Source of the DNA: JACVRW01 sp963716215
Lineage (GTDB): Bacteria; Actinomycetota; Thermoleophilia; Solirubrobacterales; Thermoleophilaceae
Direction of reading: 5' to 3'
Length of the DNA stretch: 64,000 bases
NCBI GenBank assembly: GCA_963716215.1
Contig: OY970298.1
Coordinates: 1,550,001 to 1,614,000 of the forward strand
The position numbers and the translations under genes were made by a program. This document shows, one piece after another, positions 49,361 through 58,007 of this stretch. The notes beneath the pieces were generated by a model. It worked only from the letters and a program-made list of their open reading frames with translations, did no database searches and was not told the DNA's origin. Positions within the stretch are counted from its first letter, which is position 1. The number at the start of each line of letters is the position of its first letter.

Positions 49361-50902
49361 TCAGCGGTGCCGCTGCAGCACAGGTGCCGCCAGCGCCCGG
49401 AGGCCGGTCTCCTCGACCACCGGATCGACCGTCCAGTCCGGATGGCCCGGCATCCGCGGCGTCGTGTCGCCGTACAGCCAGTTGCGCAGGAAGCCGGTCA
49501 CGTTGCGGCGCGACACCTGCGTGGCCAGCGCGATGAAGTCGTCCGTGCTGGCCACGTCGTCGCGGTAGCGGCTGACCCACGCCCGCTCGACGCGCCCGAA
49601 CGCGGCCTCGCCGATCTTCTGGCGCAGGGCGTACAGCACGAGCGCGCCGCCGTGGTAGACGTTGAAGCTGAACAGGTCGCCGGGGTCGCCGCTGCTCGGC
49701 TTGGCGACCGGGCCGTTGTCGTGGCGCCACTGGTCGCCGTGCGCGTAGACCGCGCGCATGAGCTCATCGAGCGTCGCGTAGCCCTGCTCGTCGGGGTAGT
49801 TCTCCGTGTCGATCTCGAGAAAGCCCTTCTCGTCGGCGTAGGTGAACTCGTACCAGCTCGCGTGGCCCTCGTTGAGCCACAGGTCGCTCCACTCGTACGG
49901 AGCGACGCTGTCCCCGAACCACATATGGGAGAGCTCGTGGAGCAGCGTCGGGTCCCAGTAGCCCTGGGGCTCCGCGAACCAGGTGTCGTCCAGCAGGGAG
50001 ATCGTCTGCGTCTCCAGCGCGAAGCCGAGGTCGGCGTCCACGATCAGGCTCCCGAAGATGTCGAACGGGTAGCGGCCGACCCGCTCCTCCATGTAGTCGA
50101 GCTGCCCGGGCTGGACGGCCAGGGCCGGTTGCAGCGACGCGGTGAGGCTCGGCGCCGTCACGTCGCGCAGGATCACGCCGTTGTGGCGTTTGGGAACGCT
50201 GAAGTCCCAGTCGCCCACGGCGATCTGGGAGAGCTCCGTGGACATCGGCTGGCGCATCACGTAGGTCCAACGGGTGCGACCGTCGCGCGTGCGATGGCCG
50301 ACCTCCACACCGTTCGCGACCGCATCCGTGCCCGCGGGCACGTCGAAGTCGAACCTGAAGCTGGCCTTGTCGCGCGGGTGGTCGTTGGAGGGGAAGATCA
50401 GGTGGGCGTAGTAAGGCTGGGGCGCGGTGGCGGACCCGTCCGGCGTGGTGAAGAACGCCGTCGAGGCCGGGTCGTCACCGGGCACGGTCGGCGTCGCGGC
50501 GAAGTCCTTGACCCTGACCACGAAGCGCTTCCCGTCGCGCAGCGGGCGGCGGGGAGTGATGACCAGCTCCTCGCCGTCGCGCACGAACTCGGCGCGCCTC
50601 CTGTTGACCCACACCCCGGCCACACCCTCGCCGGCGAAGTCGAGGTTGAAGCGCGACAGCGATTGCGTGGCGCGGGCCACGATCGTCGCGTCTCCGTCGA
50701 TCGACTGCGACGGCTCGCTGGTCGCGTAGCGCAGGTCCAGGTCGTAGTGGAGGACGTCGTACCCGCCGTTGCCGATCCCAGGATTGAGCCGGTCATCCAG
50801 CCCGGCGGCGCCGGGCGAGGGCGCCGCGACCGCGGGGGCGGCGGCCACCAGCACTGCGAGCGAAGCGAGGACGGCGGCGGAGCAACGCGGGGTCAGCCTC
50901 AT
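49361..50902 (-). CDS. Secreted M1-family zinc metallopeptidase
   Basis: Extracellular aminopeptidase-like enzyme, 513 residues. Signal peptide: RLTPRCSAAVLASLAVLVAA ending AVA. N-terminal beta domain to about 250, then the gluzincin catalytic domain with HELSHMWFGD near 324 and NEGHAS near 347 (HExxH-x18-E zinc site). The C-terminal helical domain is short. It lacks a clear GAMEN exopeptidase motif: the nearby sequence is GFALETQTISLL, so the substrate-binding Glu may be in ALETQ. Peptide substrate unknown. Upstream neighbour is the cyclase fusion on the same strand. Confidence 0.9.
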   Translation of the reverse strand: MRLTPRCSAAVLASLAVLVAAAPAVAAPSPGAAGLDDRLNPGIGNGGYDVLHYDLDLRYATSEPSQSIDGDATIVARATQSLSRFNLDFAGEGVAGVWVNRRRAEFVRDGEELVITPRRPLRDGKRFVVRVKDFAATPTVPGDDPASTAFFTTPDGSATAPQPYYAHLIFPSNDHPRDKASFRFDFDVPAGTDAVANGVEVGHRTRDGRTRWTYVMRQPMSTELSQIAVGDWDFSVPKRHNGVILRDVTAPSLTASLQPALAVQPGQLDYMEERVGRYPFDIFGSLIVDADLGFALETQTISLLDDTWFAEPQGYWDPTLLHELSHMWFGDSVAPYEWSDLWLNEGHASWYEFTYADEKGFLEIDTENYPDEQGYATLDELMRAVYAHGDQWRHDNGPVAKPSSGDPGDLFSFNVYHGGALVLYALRQKIGEAAFGRVERAWVSRYRDDVASTDDFIALATQVSRRNVTGFLRNWLYGDTTPRMPGHPDWTVDPVVEETGLRALAAPVLQRHR

Positions 50903-50911
50903 TGGAAGACC

Positions 50912-51724
50912 CTACCCAGGAATCGCCGATCGCAAGGGAGGGAAGTCGGCGTGCAGGTCGGGAGCGTCGACCTGGAAGATCTCCAGCGACTCGGGCAGCC
51001 CGCGGAACCGCCAGGCGCCGAGACGGCTCAGGCCGACGTCGTCGGGGAGCGGATCGCCGAGCGCGGCACGTACCGCCGAGGACATCACGATCTGGCCTCC
51101 GTGGGCGGCGAAGCAGATCCTCGCGGCGGCGTGCACCGAGATGCCGACGTAGCCGGTCTCGGTTAGCTGCGGCCGCCCGCGGTGCAGTCCGATCCGCAGG
51201 CGCACGTCGTTCCCGCCGGGCCAGGGCTCGGCTCGCATCGCGCGCTGGATCGCCAGCGCCGCCTCGAGCGCGGCCGGCGCGGCCTCGAACACCGCGAACA
51301 CGTCGTCGCCGCGCGCGGACACCTCGTGGCCGCCGGCAGGGCGCACGCCGGAGCGCACGCGGCGACGCACGTCGGCGAGCAGGTCGGCGTACTTGTCGTC
51401 CAGGCGCGCGAGCAACTCGGTGGAGCCTTCGATGTCGGTGAGCAGGAAGGTGAGGTGCCCTTTGGGCAGCTTGCGCTGTGGCTGCAGCTGCGCGCTGATG
51501 AAGCCGATCGGCATGATGCCGTGCTTCTTCGCCGCCCTCAGCAGCCGGTTGCGCGCCCGGTCGCGCGCGGCTTCGTCCTCGAACGCGACCTGACCGAAGC
51601 GCGCTAGGGCGTTGCGCACGTGCGCCGCGTCGTTGATCGGCAGGCGCCGCCGGCCTTCCGAGTCGATGTACGCGAAGGCGCTATCGGGGAGCTGCGCTCG
51701 CTGCTTCGCGGTGAGCGTTGCCAT
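50912..51724 (-). CDS. Class III nucleotide cyclase fused to a DUF6582-like domain
   Basis: A 270-residue soluble protein. Residues 1 to about 75 (LTAKQRAQLPDSAFAYID, INDAAHVRNALARFGQ, AKKHGI) match by pattern the short DUF6582-like domain I know mainly from phage and prohead-protease-type proteins. Residues about 85-260 are an adenylate/guanylate cyclase domain: LTFLLTDIEGSTELLARL (metal Asp), SARGDDVFAVF (second metal Asp) and YVGISVHAAARI. In the last motif the usual Asn of VNxAAR is His, so transition-state contacts may be altered. The ATG at 51724 is the only good start. Confidence 0.82.
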   Translation of the reverse strand: MATLTAKQRAQLPDSAFAYIDSEGRRRLPINDAAHVRNALARFGQVAFEDEAARDRARNRLLRAAKKHGIMPIGFISAQLQPQRKLPKGHLTFLLTDIEGSTELLARLDDKYADLLADVRRRVRSGVRPAGGHEVSARGDDVFAVFEAAPAALEAALAIQRAMRAEPWPGGNDVRLRIGLHRGRPQLTETGYVGISVHAAARICFAAHGGQIVMSSAVRAALGDPLPDDVGLSRLGAWRFRGLPESLEIFQVDAPDLHADFPPLRSAIPG

Positions 51725-51745
51725 GGCGGGATGATCTCAAGGGCG

Positions 51746-52552
51746 TCAGCCGCCGACGTGCCCGGTGGCCACCCACGCGCGTGCCGTCAGCTCGAAAGGC
51801 TCGTCGCCGGCGCCGAGCCGGATGCGTAGCTCCTGCTTCAGCGCCGCCCGGCGATCGGGCGGGAGGGAGGCCACGTAGGCGCCCGATGGGGCGACCCCGC
51901 GCTCCAGCGGCTCCCACAGGTCCTCGAAGGCGTCGTAGCTGGCCGAGACGACCGCCTCGGACCCGCTCACCTCATGCAGGCCGGCCTGTGACAGGAGCCG
52001 CTCGAGCTCGCCGGGCGCGCAGTGCGGCATGGAACGGCCCTCGTCGCGGTCGGTGGCGGCCGGGTCGAGGGCGACCGCCGCATCCCAGAAGCGGCGCAGC
52101 AGCGTCATCTCTCCCGCGTAGTCCCACACGGCGGCCGCAACCGTGCCGCCGGCCCGAGTAACGCGGCTCAGCTCGCGCACGCCGGCCGCCGGATCGGTCA
52201 TGAAGTTCACGACCAGCTGCGCGAGCGCACAGTCGAACGCGTCGTCCTCGAAGGGCAACTGCTCCGCGACCGCCACCTCCACGCGCACCCCAGGCAGTCG
52301 CTGGCGGCAAGCCTCGACGAACGGGGTCGAGGGATCCACGGCCGTCACGCGCTCCCTACCCAGCAGCGCGACGAGCTCCGCCGTCAGCGCGCCCGGCCCG
52401 CAGCCGACGTCGAGCGCGCTCTGGCCGGGGCGCACGCCCGCCGCGGCAATCAGGGCACGGCCGAGCTCGCGGGTGTACCGGCCGACGTGCCGGTCGTACG
52501 CGTCGGCGGGAGTGCGGAAGGTGGCAGAGCCGCTCGAGTCGCCCTTGCTCAT
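51746..52552 (-). CDS. SAM-dependent methyltransferase
   Basis: Class I (UbiE/Methyltransf_11-like) methyltransferase of 268 residues. SAM motif I is ALDVGCGPGALTAELVALLG, with VTAVDPSTPF as the acidic ribose-binding strand, VEVAVAEQLPFEDDAFDCALAQ as motif post I/II, and RVTRAGGTVAAAVWDYAG as motif III. The last 80 residues form a substrate cap. The ATG at 52552 overlaps the stop of the membrane patatin gene (ATGA), so the two are coupled. Substrate unknown; a lipid or quinone-like compound would fit the neighbour, as inference only. Confidence 0.88.
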   Translation of the reverse strand: MSKGDSSGSATFRTPADAYDRHVGRYTRELGRALIAAAGVRPGQSALDVGCGPGALTAELVALLGRERVTAVDPSTPFVEACRQRLPGVRVEVAVAEQLPFEDDAFDCALAQLVVNFMTDPAAGVRELSRVTRAGGTVAAAVWDYAGEMTLLRRFWDAAVALDPAATDRDEGRSMPHCAPGELERLLSQAGLHEVSGSEAVVSASYDAFEDLWEPLERGVAPSGAYVASLPPDRRAALKQELRIRLGAGDEPFELTARAWVATGHVGG

Positions 52553-55368
52553 GGGGCGGGACAGCTCACCTTGCTCGTGCCCTCCATGACCTCCTTCACC
52601 GACTCGAGATCCTCCCACGCGGGCTGAGTGGGCTGCAGGCTCGCGATCAGGTCCTCCGTCCTGGCCGTCTCCGATATCTCCCACCCGGTCGCGGCCTCGG
52701 CGCCCACGTGCAGGCCGGGGCTGATGCGCTCGTAGTGCACGTTGTCGTAGACGCATCGCCTGATCCGGTTGCGTGAGCCGGCCGTGAGCGCGGCCTTGCC
52801 CGCCTGCTTCGTGATCCCGAGGGTGCTCGGGACCAGCTCCAGCTCCGGTTCACCGCTCGCCGACATGGGGTCGTCGTCGACCGAGACCACGACGATCGGG
52901 ACGTCGAGGGAGGCACGGTGCATCGCCTTCTTCCAGCCGTCGATCGCCGAGCGCAGGTAGGGCAGCAGATCCTCGACCGTAAGCACGCCGGAGTTCTCCA
53001 CGTAGCCGCCGTCGCGCAGCACGACAGACCTGGCCCCCACCGAGCAGTGGGCTTTCTCGACAGGTGGGCGATCCTCACCCAGCGTCGCGGCTGGCTCTAC
53101 GACCGGGAACCGTGCGCTCATGTGAGCTGCGACGCCGAGCGGGACGTCCGGCGCTGAAGCCTGGATCGGTGATCCCGCCATCAGCTCATGGGCGTCGAGG
53201 GCGTCTGGTCCCAGCAGTGGGGCCCCCGACTTACGGCACTTGCCCGGCTCACGACTGTCCAGCAGCACCGGCGATATCAGCACTCGCCGTTCGGCTCCGT
53301 CCTGGGCTGCGTTGAAGACGGTGACGGGCAGCCGAAGCGGGTTCTCGACCAACATCGGCTCGCCGGAAGGATCGATCTCGTCCCGGTGCGCGATCGCCGC
53401 TTCCTGTACCAGTGCGCGGTCCGCGCCACGGAGGCACGACGGGCCGCTCGTGCAGTCGCGCGGATCCGTGGGAACCCCGAGCATGAAGGCCGGGAGGTCG
53501 TGGAACAGGCCCCACGCCAGAACCGGTGACAGCACCTCGGGGTCGTTGCTCAGGTCGACCCACGGCTCGGACGGGTGGCGATCGAGAACGGCGTGATAGA
53601 CGCCGATCGAGCCGCCGCTCACGCTGCTCGTGAGGAACAGCCGGCCGAAGCGATCCTGCTGGTCGGGCGGTGGTGCCGAGCACTCGCGGGCGTCCTTCGG
53701 CGGCGGACCGCCGCCGAACAGGCAATCGAGCACGAGGTCGGTCCAGTACGCGGCCTTGGCCCCGCCGCCGCTGGCGGCTACCACGACCATCGGCACCCGC
53801 TGCTCGCCGCCGCCGGCCTCTCGGTCCAGCCAGGTCTCGACCGCCGTGACGAGCGAACTCGGAGGTGTTCCCCTGGGGTCCGTCGGGACCTGGTGGAGCG
53901 TGCTCGAGCCAAGCTGCCAAGCAGCCACCACCCAGGCGATCAGCAGCAGGAGGACCGGAACGCCCTTAAGCCTGGTCTGTCCGCGGAACTTCCGCCGCGC
54001 TCCGAGCGAGGCCACGAGGTGTAGCGCAGCCAGCGCTCCAGCGCCGGCCACGAGCACGATCCCGAGTGCTCCGAGCTCACTCGGAACACCAACCGGGTCG
54101 ACGTACACCGCTGTCGCCATGCCGAGGGCCGCGCCGGCAGCGGCCCAGAACGGCGAGCCCCCGCGCTCCGGGAGGGCCCACGAGGCGACGAAGGCCGCCC
54201 CTATGGCGAACAGCACGCTCACCACGTCCAGGAAGGCGAAGGCCGCGAGCAGGAAAGCAACCACGCCGACGACGGAGGCATATGACCGCGTCTGCTCGAA
54301 GCCTCGCTGCTCCAGCGGGTGCGAGAAGGCGGTGAGCAGCCCGAATACGACGGCGACCCCCAAGGTCGCCCCGAGCAGCCACTTGTCGGGTCCCGTGAGG
54401 TGCGACGGCAGCAGGAGCGAGTCGGTCAGCGCTGCGACAAGCCCGGCATAGACGACGGCCAGTGGGAGCACGCCGAGCGTTCCCGCCAGCCGCAGCTTCT
54501 CGTAGCGCTCGGGATCGGTTGGCTCCGGCCGTTTGGTCCACTCGGTCGCCCAGGCGAGCGCCACCACCGCCGCGAGCAGCACGAGCCCGAGCCACGCGTG
54601 GAGCGCAACGAACGCCAGCGCGGCGGCCACGGCGATGACCAAGCCCGGGATCCTGCCCTTCTGCCAGCGCTCCCCCCGCGGGAAGGGAGCCAGTAGCCGG
54701 CTCGCGCTCGTACGTACCACGGCGCCCATCAGCAGAGCGCCGGCGATGCCCACGGCCACTCGGCTCAGCGGCCCGTCCCCCCACGCGCGGAGCACGTCGT
54801 TCATCTGCGCCGAGGTGATCGGGATGACGAACGTGGCGAGCACGAGCGCGCCGAGGACGATCACCTGGATCAGGACCGCTGCGTTGCCGCGGGCGGCTTG
54901 GATCGGGTTGCCGACCGCTCTTCCGGCCACCGCCAGCGCCGCGAGGGTGACGGCGGCGGCGGCGTACAGCAGAACGTCGGCCCAGTCGGGACGATCTGCG
55001 CCCCAGAACACCGCGATGCCGACGGCCTGCCAGCCGAGCCAGAGCGCGAATCCGAGGACGCTCAGGCACGTGAACGCCGTCCGCGTCCCCGACGACACGC
55101 CCGCCAGCCGCACCAGCAGGGCTCGGTAGACCACCCAGGTGAGCGCTGCGCCGAGCGGCACCAACACGAGAGGCCAAGCCCACTTCGGCCATGTGGGGTT
55201 CCGCAGCAGGGGGTCGGGCTCCGCTTTCAGCTCGAACAGCTCGGCGGCCGCCATTCCGAGCTGGTGGGCGGCGACCAGGCAGAAGATGAAGCCGGACAGG
55301 GCGAACCCGGAGCCCAGATCGCGCCGGCGATCCCGAAGGTGCGCTGCGATCAGCTCACGCGCGGCCAT
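52549..55368 (-). CDS. Multi-pass membrane protein with C-terminal patatin-like lipase domain
   Basis: A 939-residue protein. The first half (to about 500) has roughly 11-13 transmembrane helices with no transporter signature I recognise. The second half carries patatin elements: the oxyanion-type loop ASGGGAKAAYW near 530, the nucleophile elbow TSSVSGGSIG near 583 (GxSxG variant SGGS) and LRDGGYVENSG near 788 with the DGG dyad Asp. So a membrane-embedded serine lipase or acyl hydrolase is likely. ATG at 55368 follows GAGAGGA; an alternative GTG at 55389 lacks this. Coupled to a methyltransferase. Confidence 0.82.
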   Translation of the reverse strand: MAARELIAAHLRDRRRDLGSGFALSGFIFCLVAAHQLGMAAAELFELKAEPDPLLRNPTWPKWAWPLVLVPLGAALTWVVYRALLVRLAGVSSGTRTAFTCLSVLGFALWLGWQAVGIAVFWGADRPDWADVLLYAAAAVTLAALAVAGRAVGNPIQAARGNAAVLIQVIVLGALVLATFVIPITSAQMNDVLRAWGDGPLSRVAVGIAGALLMGAVVRTSASRLLAPFPRGERWQKGRIPGLVIAVAAALAFVALHAWLGLVLLAAVVALAWATEWTKRPEPTDPERYEKLRLAGTLGVLPLAVVYAGLVAALTDSLLLPSHLTGPDKWLLGATLGVAVVFGLLTAFSHPLEQRGFEQTRSYASVVGVVAFLLAAFAFLDVVSVLFAIGAAFVASWALPERGGSPFWAAAGAALGMATAVYVDPVGVPSELGALGIVLVAGAGALAALHLVASLGARRKFRGQTRLKGVPVLLLLIAWVVAAWQLGSSTLHQVPTDPRGTPPSSLVTAVETWLDREAGGGEQRVPMVVVAASGGGAKAAYWTDLVLDCLFGGGPPPKDARECSAPPPDQQDRFGRLFLTSSVSGGSIGVYHAVLDRHPSEPWVDLSNDPEVLSPVLAWGLFHDLPAFMLGVPTDPRDCTSGPSCLRGADRALVQEAAIAHRDEIDPSGEPMLVENPLRLPVTVFNAAQDGAERRVLISPVLLDSREPGKCRKSGAPLLGPDALDAHELMAGSPIQASAPDVPLGVAAHMSARFPVVEPAATLGEDRPPVEKAHCSVGARSVVLRDGGYVENSGVLTVEDLLPYLRSAIDGWKKAMHRASLDVPIVVVSVDDDPMSASGEPELELVPSTLGITKQAGKAALTAGSRNRIRRCVYDNVHYERISPGLHVGAEAATGWEISETARTEDLIASLQPTQPAWEDLESVKEVMEGTSKVSCPAP

Positions 55369-55485
55369 GGCCCATCCTCTCTGGCCCACTCGATTAACGC
55401 AAGTGGACCTGAGTAGTAGCGGCTAGCCCAGCATCGAGCCCACCTCGTCTGCCACAGGCGCGAGCGATTCGGCGAAACTGCCGGG

Positions 55486-56262
55486 ATGACCGCCCCGACG
55501 GCCGCGCGCCCGGCCCCGATCCGCTCCCGCCCACGGCTGCAGAAGCTCTCGAGCGCCGAGCCAGAGCGCGTTGCGGACGGCGTGTGGCTGCTGCGCGGTG
55601 GCTTGCTCCGGACGATGAACGTGTATCTCGTCGAGGAGCCGGGCGGCTCTGGGGTCACCGTCTACGACGCCGGCGAGAAGGGCATGGCAGCCGCGATCGT
55701 GGCCGCCGCTCGGCGGTTCGGCGGCATCACCCGGGTCGTGCTCGGCCACGGCGACACCGACCACCGCGGCACCGCGCCGGCGCTACGCGCATACGCGGAC
55801 GTGCTCTGCCACCCCGCCGCGGTCGAGCAGGCCCAGGGCTCCGGCGGCCGCGACTACTGGCGGATGGACCTGCTGCCCCCCGACGTCCGGCTGCTGCACG
55901 CCTTCAGCCACCGCTTCGTGTGGGACGGCGGACCGGTCCACATCGACGGCACGGTCGAGGAGGGCGACGTCGTCGCGGGGTTCGAGGTGATCGATCTGCC
56001 GGGCCACGCCCCCGGGCTGATCGGGCTGTGGCGCGAACGCGATCGGGTCGCACTCGTGTCCGACTGCTTCTACATGACCGACATGCGCGGCAGGCCACAG
56101 CCGCCCGCCGTCCCGCTCGACGCCTACAACCTCGACACCGCCCAGGCGAAGCGGTCGATCGCCAAGCTCGCCGCTCGCCGGCCCGCCGTCGCGCTGCCCG
56201 GCCACCTCGGGCCGCTCACCGGGCCCGAGGTGGTCACGCAGCTGGAAGCCGCCGCGGCCTGA
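55486..56262 (+). CDS. Metallo-beta-lactamase-fold hydrolase
   Basis: A 258-residue MBL-fold protein. The metal motif reads VLGHGDTDHRG: the second His of HxHxDH is Asp, a variant found in some family branches. Further ligands: LCHPAAV and VIDLPGHAPGLIGLW (His), VSDCFYMTD (bridging Asp) and the final ALPGHLGPL. N-terminus is basic and Pro-rich. Function unknown; lactonase or glyoxalase II-like chemistry is possible. It is convergent with the AHSA1 gene. No ribosome binding site is clear. Confidence 0.85.
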   Translation: MTAPTAARPAPIRSRPRLQKLSSAEPERVADGVWLLRGGLLRTMNVYLVEEPGGSGVTVYDAGEKGMAAAIVAAARRFGGITRVVLGHGDTDHRGTAPALRAYADVLCHPAAVEQAQGSGGRDYWRMDLLPPDVRLLHAFSHRFVWDGGPVHIDGTVEEGDVVAGFEVIDLPGHAPGLIGLWRERDRVALVSDCFYMTDMRGRPQPPAVPLDAYNLDTAQAKRSIAKLAARRPAVALPGHLGPLTGPEVVTQLEAAAA

Positions 56263-56268
56263 AGCCGC

Positions 56269-56748
56269 TCAGCTCCGGGCGAGCAGCTCGTCCATGCGGT
56301 CGTAGGACTCGCCGAGCCCGCCCTCCATGCCCGAGGCGAGCATCCCGTCGCGCTCCTCGGTGGTGTGGAAGAGCGACACGTTCGTGACCTTGGTGCGCCC
56401 GTCGAGGTCCTCGAAGGTCGCGGTCTCGACGGCGATGTGGCCGGGCATGCCCTCCCACTCGAACGTCTGGACCACCCGCTCGGGCGGCTCGATCTCGCGG
56501 AACGTGCCGCGGAAGCCCTGGGCGTCTCCGGAGTCGTCCGTGCAGACGAAGCGCCAGTCGCCGCCTGCCCGCACGTCCATCTTCTCGACCACGGTCGTGA
56601 TGTTCCGCGGGCCCCACCACTGAGGGATCAGCTCGGGGTCTACGAACGCCTCGAAGACGCGCTCGCGTGGAGCATCGAAGATCCGCTCGCTCACGATCTC
56701 CCGATCGCCGTGGGCCGCAACCTTCAGGGTCTGCGTCTGCTCGCTCAT
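56269..56748 (-). CDS. AHSA1-like SRPBCC protein
   Basis: A 159-residue START-like protein with the AHSA1 pattern: ISERIFDAPRERVFEAFVDPE-type start (seen as SERIFDAPRERVFEAFVDPE), WWGPRNITT, GGDWRFVCTD, FRGTFREIEPPERVVQTFEW and a C-terminal EGGLGESYDRMDELL helix. Such proteins bind hydrophobic ligands or partner proteins; the ligand is unknown. It overlaps the upstream ArsR-type regulator by 4 bases, the standard ArsR/AHSA1 pair of actinobacteria, and is very probably under its control. Confidence 0.9.
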   Translation of the reverse strand: MSEQTQTLKVAAHGDREIVSERIFDAPRERVFEAFVDPELIPQWWGPRNITTVVEKMDVRAGGDWRFVCTDDSGDAQGFRGTFREIEPPERVVQTFEWEGMPGHIAVETATFEDLDGRTKVTNVSLFHTTEERDGMLASGMEGGLGESYDRMDELLARS

Positions 56749-57083
56749 GCCTGCTCTCCTTTTGTTTCCTCGAGAAGCTCTCCGAGGCGATCGAGGCGTC
56801 CGTCGGCCATCCGCCGGTACCCCGCGATCCAGATTTGGATGTCGTCCAGCTTGCGCGGGCCGAGGCTGCATTGCCGGGCCCGGCCGACCTTCTCGGTCGT
56901 CACGAGCGCGGCCTCCTCGAGGATGCGCACGTGCTTCTTGAGGCCGGTCAGAGTCATCCCGAACGGCTCCGCCAACTCGGTGATCGTGGCGTCGCCACGG
57001 CCGAGCCGCTCCAGGATTCCCCTGCGTGTGGGGTCCGAGAGCGCCGCGAAGGTCCGATCGAGTTGCTCGTCATACTGAACCAT
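56745..57083 (-). CDS. ArsR-type winged-helix repressor
   Basis: A 112-residue transcription regulator. FAALSDPTRRGILERLGRG is the N-terminal helix pair, ATITELAEPFGMTLTGLKKHVRILEEAALV is the recognition helix region, and TTEKVGRARQCSLGP is the wing. The metal-binding CxC of true ArsR is missing; the single Cys near residue 71 lies in the wing, so this is the non-metal subgroup that pairs with AHSA1 genes. The ATG sits in the centre of a 20-base palindrome, and a TACACT box ends 7 bases upstream, indicating autorepression and a leaderless mRNA. Confidence 0.92.
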   Translation of the reverse strand: MVQYDEQLDRTFAALSDPTRRGILERLGRGDATITELAEPFGMTLTGLKKHVRILEEAALVTTEKVGRARQCSLGPRKLDDIQIWIAGYRRMADGRLDRLGELLEETKGEQA

Positions 57084-57093
57084 GTGGTTCAGT
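57074..57093. promoter_or_regulatory. 20-base operator palindrome over ArsR start codon
   Basis: ACTGAACCATGTGGTTCAGT is fully palindromic and contains the repressor's start codon (57083-57081 on the - strand). The -10 box TACACT (57096-57091) overlaps its upstream edge, so a bound dimer would block both RNA polymerase and the mRNA 5' end. Confidence 0.75.
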
Positions 57094-57096
57094 GTA
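57091..57096 (-). promoter_or_regulatory. -10 box (TACACT) of the ArsR/AHSA1 unit
   Basis: TACACT on the - strand ends 7 bases before the ATG at 57083. Start of transcription is expected at or next to the A of the start codon. Confidence 0.5.
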
Positions 57097-57113
57097 GCAC
57101 GGAGCGAACGTGG

Positions 57114-58007
57114 CTACAGCCGAGCGTCGGCCACCATCGCCGCGAACAGGAGGGCGAGGTAGGCCAGCGAGAACAAGTAGAGCCGCAGCGCGGTTCGGCG
57201 GGACGGTTTGCGCAGCAGCCGGTAGGCGCCGGCGATGAAGGCGGCGCCGAGCAGCACCGAGCAGACCAGGTAGGTGAGGCCGAACGCGCCGGCGCAGAAC
57301 GGCAGCTGGCTGACCGCGTACAGCAGCACGGCGTAGAGCAGGATCTGGCGGCGCGTCTCGGCCTCGCCGCGCACCACCGGCAGCATCGGCACCCCGGCCC
57401 GCGCGTACTCGTCCTTCATCAGCAGCGACAGCGACCAGAAGTGCGGCGGGGTCCAGAAGAAGACGATCGCGAACAGGTACAGCGGCGTCCCGCCGAGCCC
57501 GCCGGTCACGGCGGCCCACGCCACCAGCGGCGGCACGGCGCCCGCGGCGCCGCCGATCACGATGTTCTGCGGCGTCGTGCGCTTGAGCCACATCGTGTAG
57601 ACGAGCACGTAGCCGAGCAGCCCGGACATCGCCAGCACCGCGGCCAGCGGGTTGACGGTCAGCGACAGCAGCGCGAACGAGGCGCTGCCGAGCAGCACGC
57701 CGTAGACGATCGCCGCGCGCGGTGAGACGCGGCCGGATGCCACCGGCCGGTCGGCGGTGCGCTTCATCATCCGGTCCAGGTCGCGGTCGAGCGCGTGGTT
57801 GATCGCCCCGGCGCCGCCGGCCGACAGGGCCCCGCCGAGGCAGGTCAGTGCGACCAGGCCGAGCGACGGGTCGCCCGCCACGTACATCGTGGTGATCGTC
57901 GTGAAGATCAGCAGCGACTGGACCTTGGGCTTGGTCATCTCCACGTAGTCGGAGAGAACCGTCCGCCAGGAGCCGGTGAGCGTCTCCGCGCGCGCCTGCG
58001 AGCTCAC
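57114..58007 (-). CDS. ctaB: Protoheme IX farnesyltransferase (heme O synthase)
   Basis: UbiA-type prenyltransferase that turns heme b into heme O. 297 residues from the GTG at 58007, which overlaps the ctaA stop. Substrate motifs: NHALDRDLDRMMKRTADRP (Asp-rich motif 1), YTMWLKRTTPQNIVIGG, and FFWTPPHFWSLSLLMKDEY with the second Asp-type motif. Eight to nine transmembrane helices. The longer reading upstream lies inside ctaA. Its product feeds ctaA next door for both oxidases in this window. Confidence 0.95.
   Translation of the reverse strand: MSSQARAETLTGSWRTVLSDYVEMTKPKVQSLLIFTTITTMYVAGDPSLGLVALTCLGGALSAGGAGAINHALDRDLDRMMKRTADRPVASGRVSPRAAIVYGVLLGSASFALLSLTVNPLAAVLAMSGLLGYVLVYTMWLKRTTPQNIVIGGAAGAVPPLVAWAAVTGGLGGTPLYLFAIVFFWTPPHFWSLSLLMKDEYARAGVPMLPVVRGEAETRRQILLYAVLLYAVSQLPFCAGAFGLTYLVCSVLLGAAFIAGAYRLLRKPSRRTALRLYLFSLAYLALLFAAMVADARL

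Noticed and set aside
50912..52552. CBASS-type defence cluster from cyclase plus patatin
   Set aside because: The cyclase is class III (cAMP/cGMP type), not a CD-NTase, and no Cap2/Cap3-like genes or a shared operon with the patatin gene (a methyltransferase gene intervenes) are seen.
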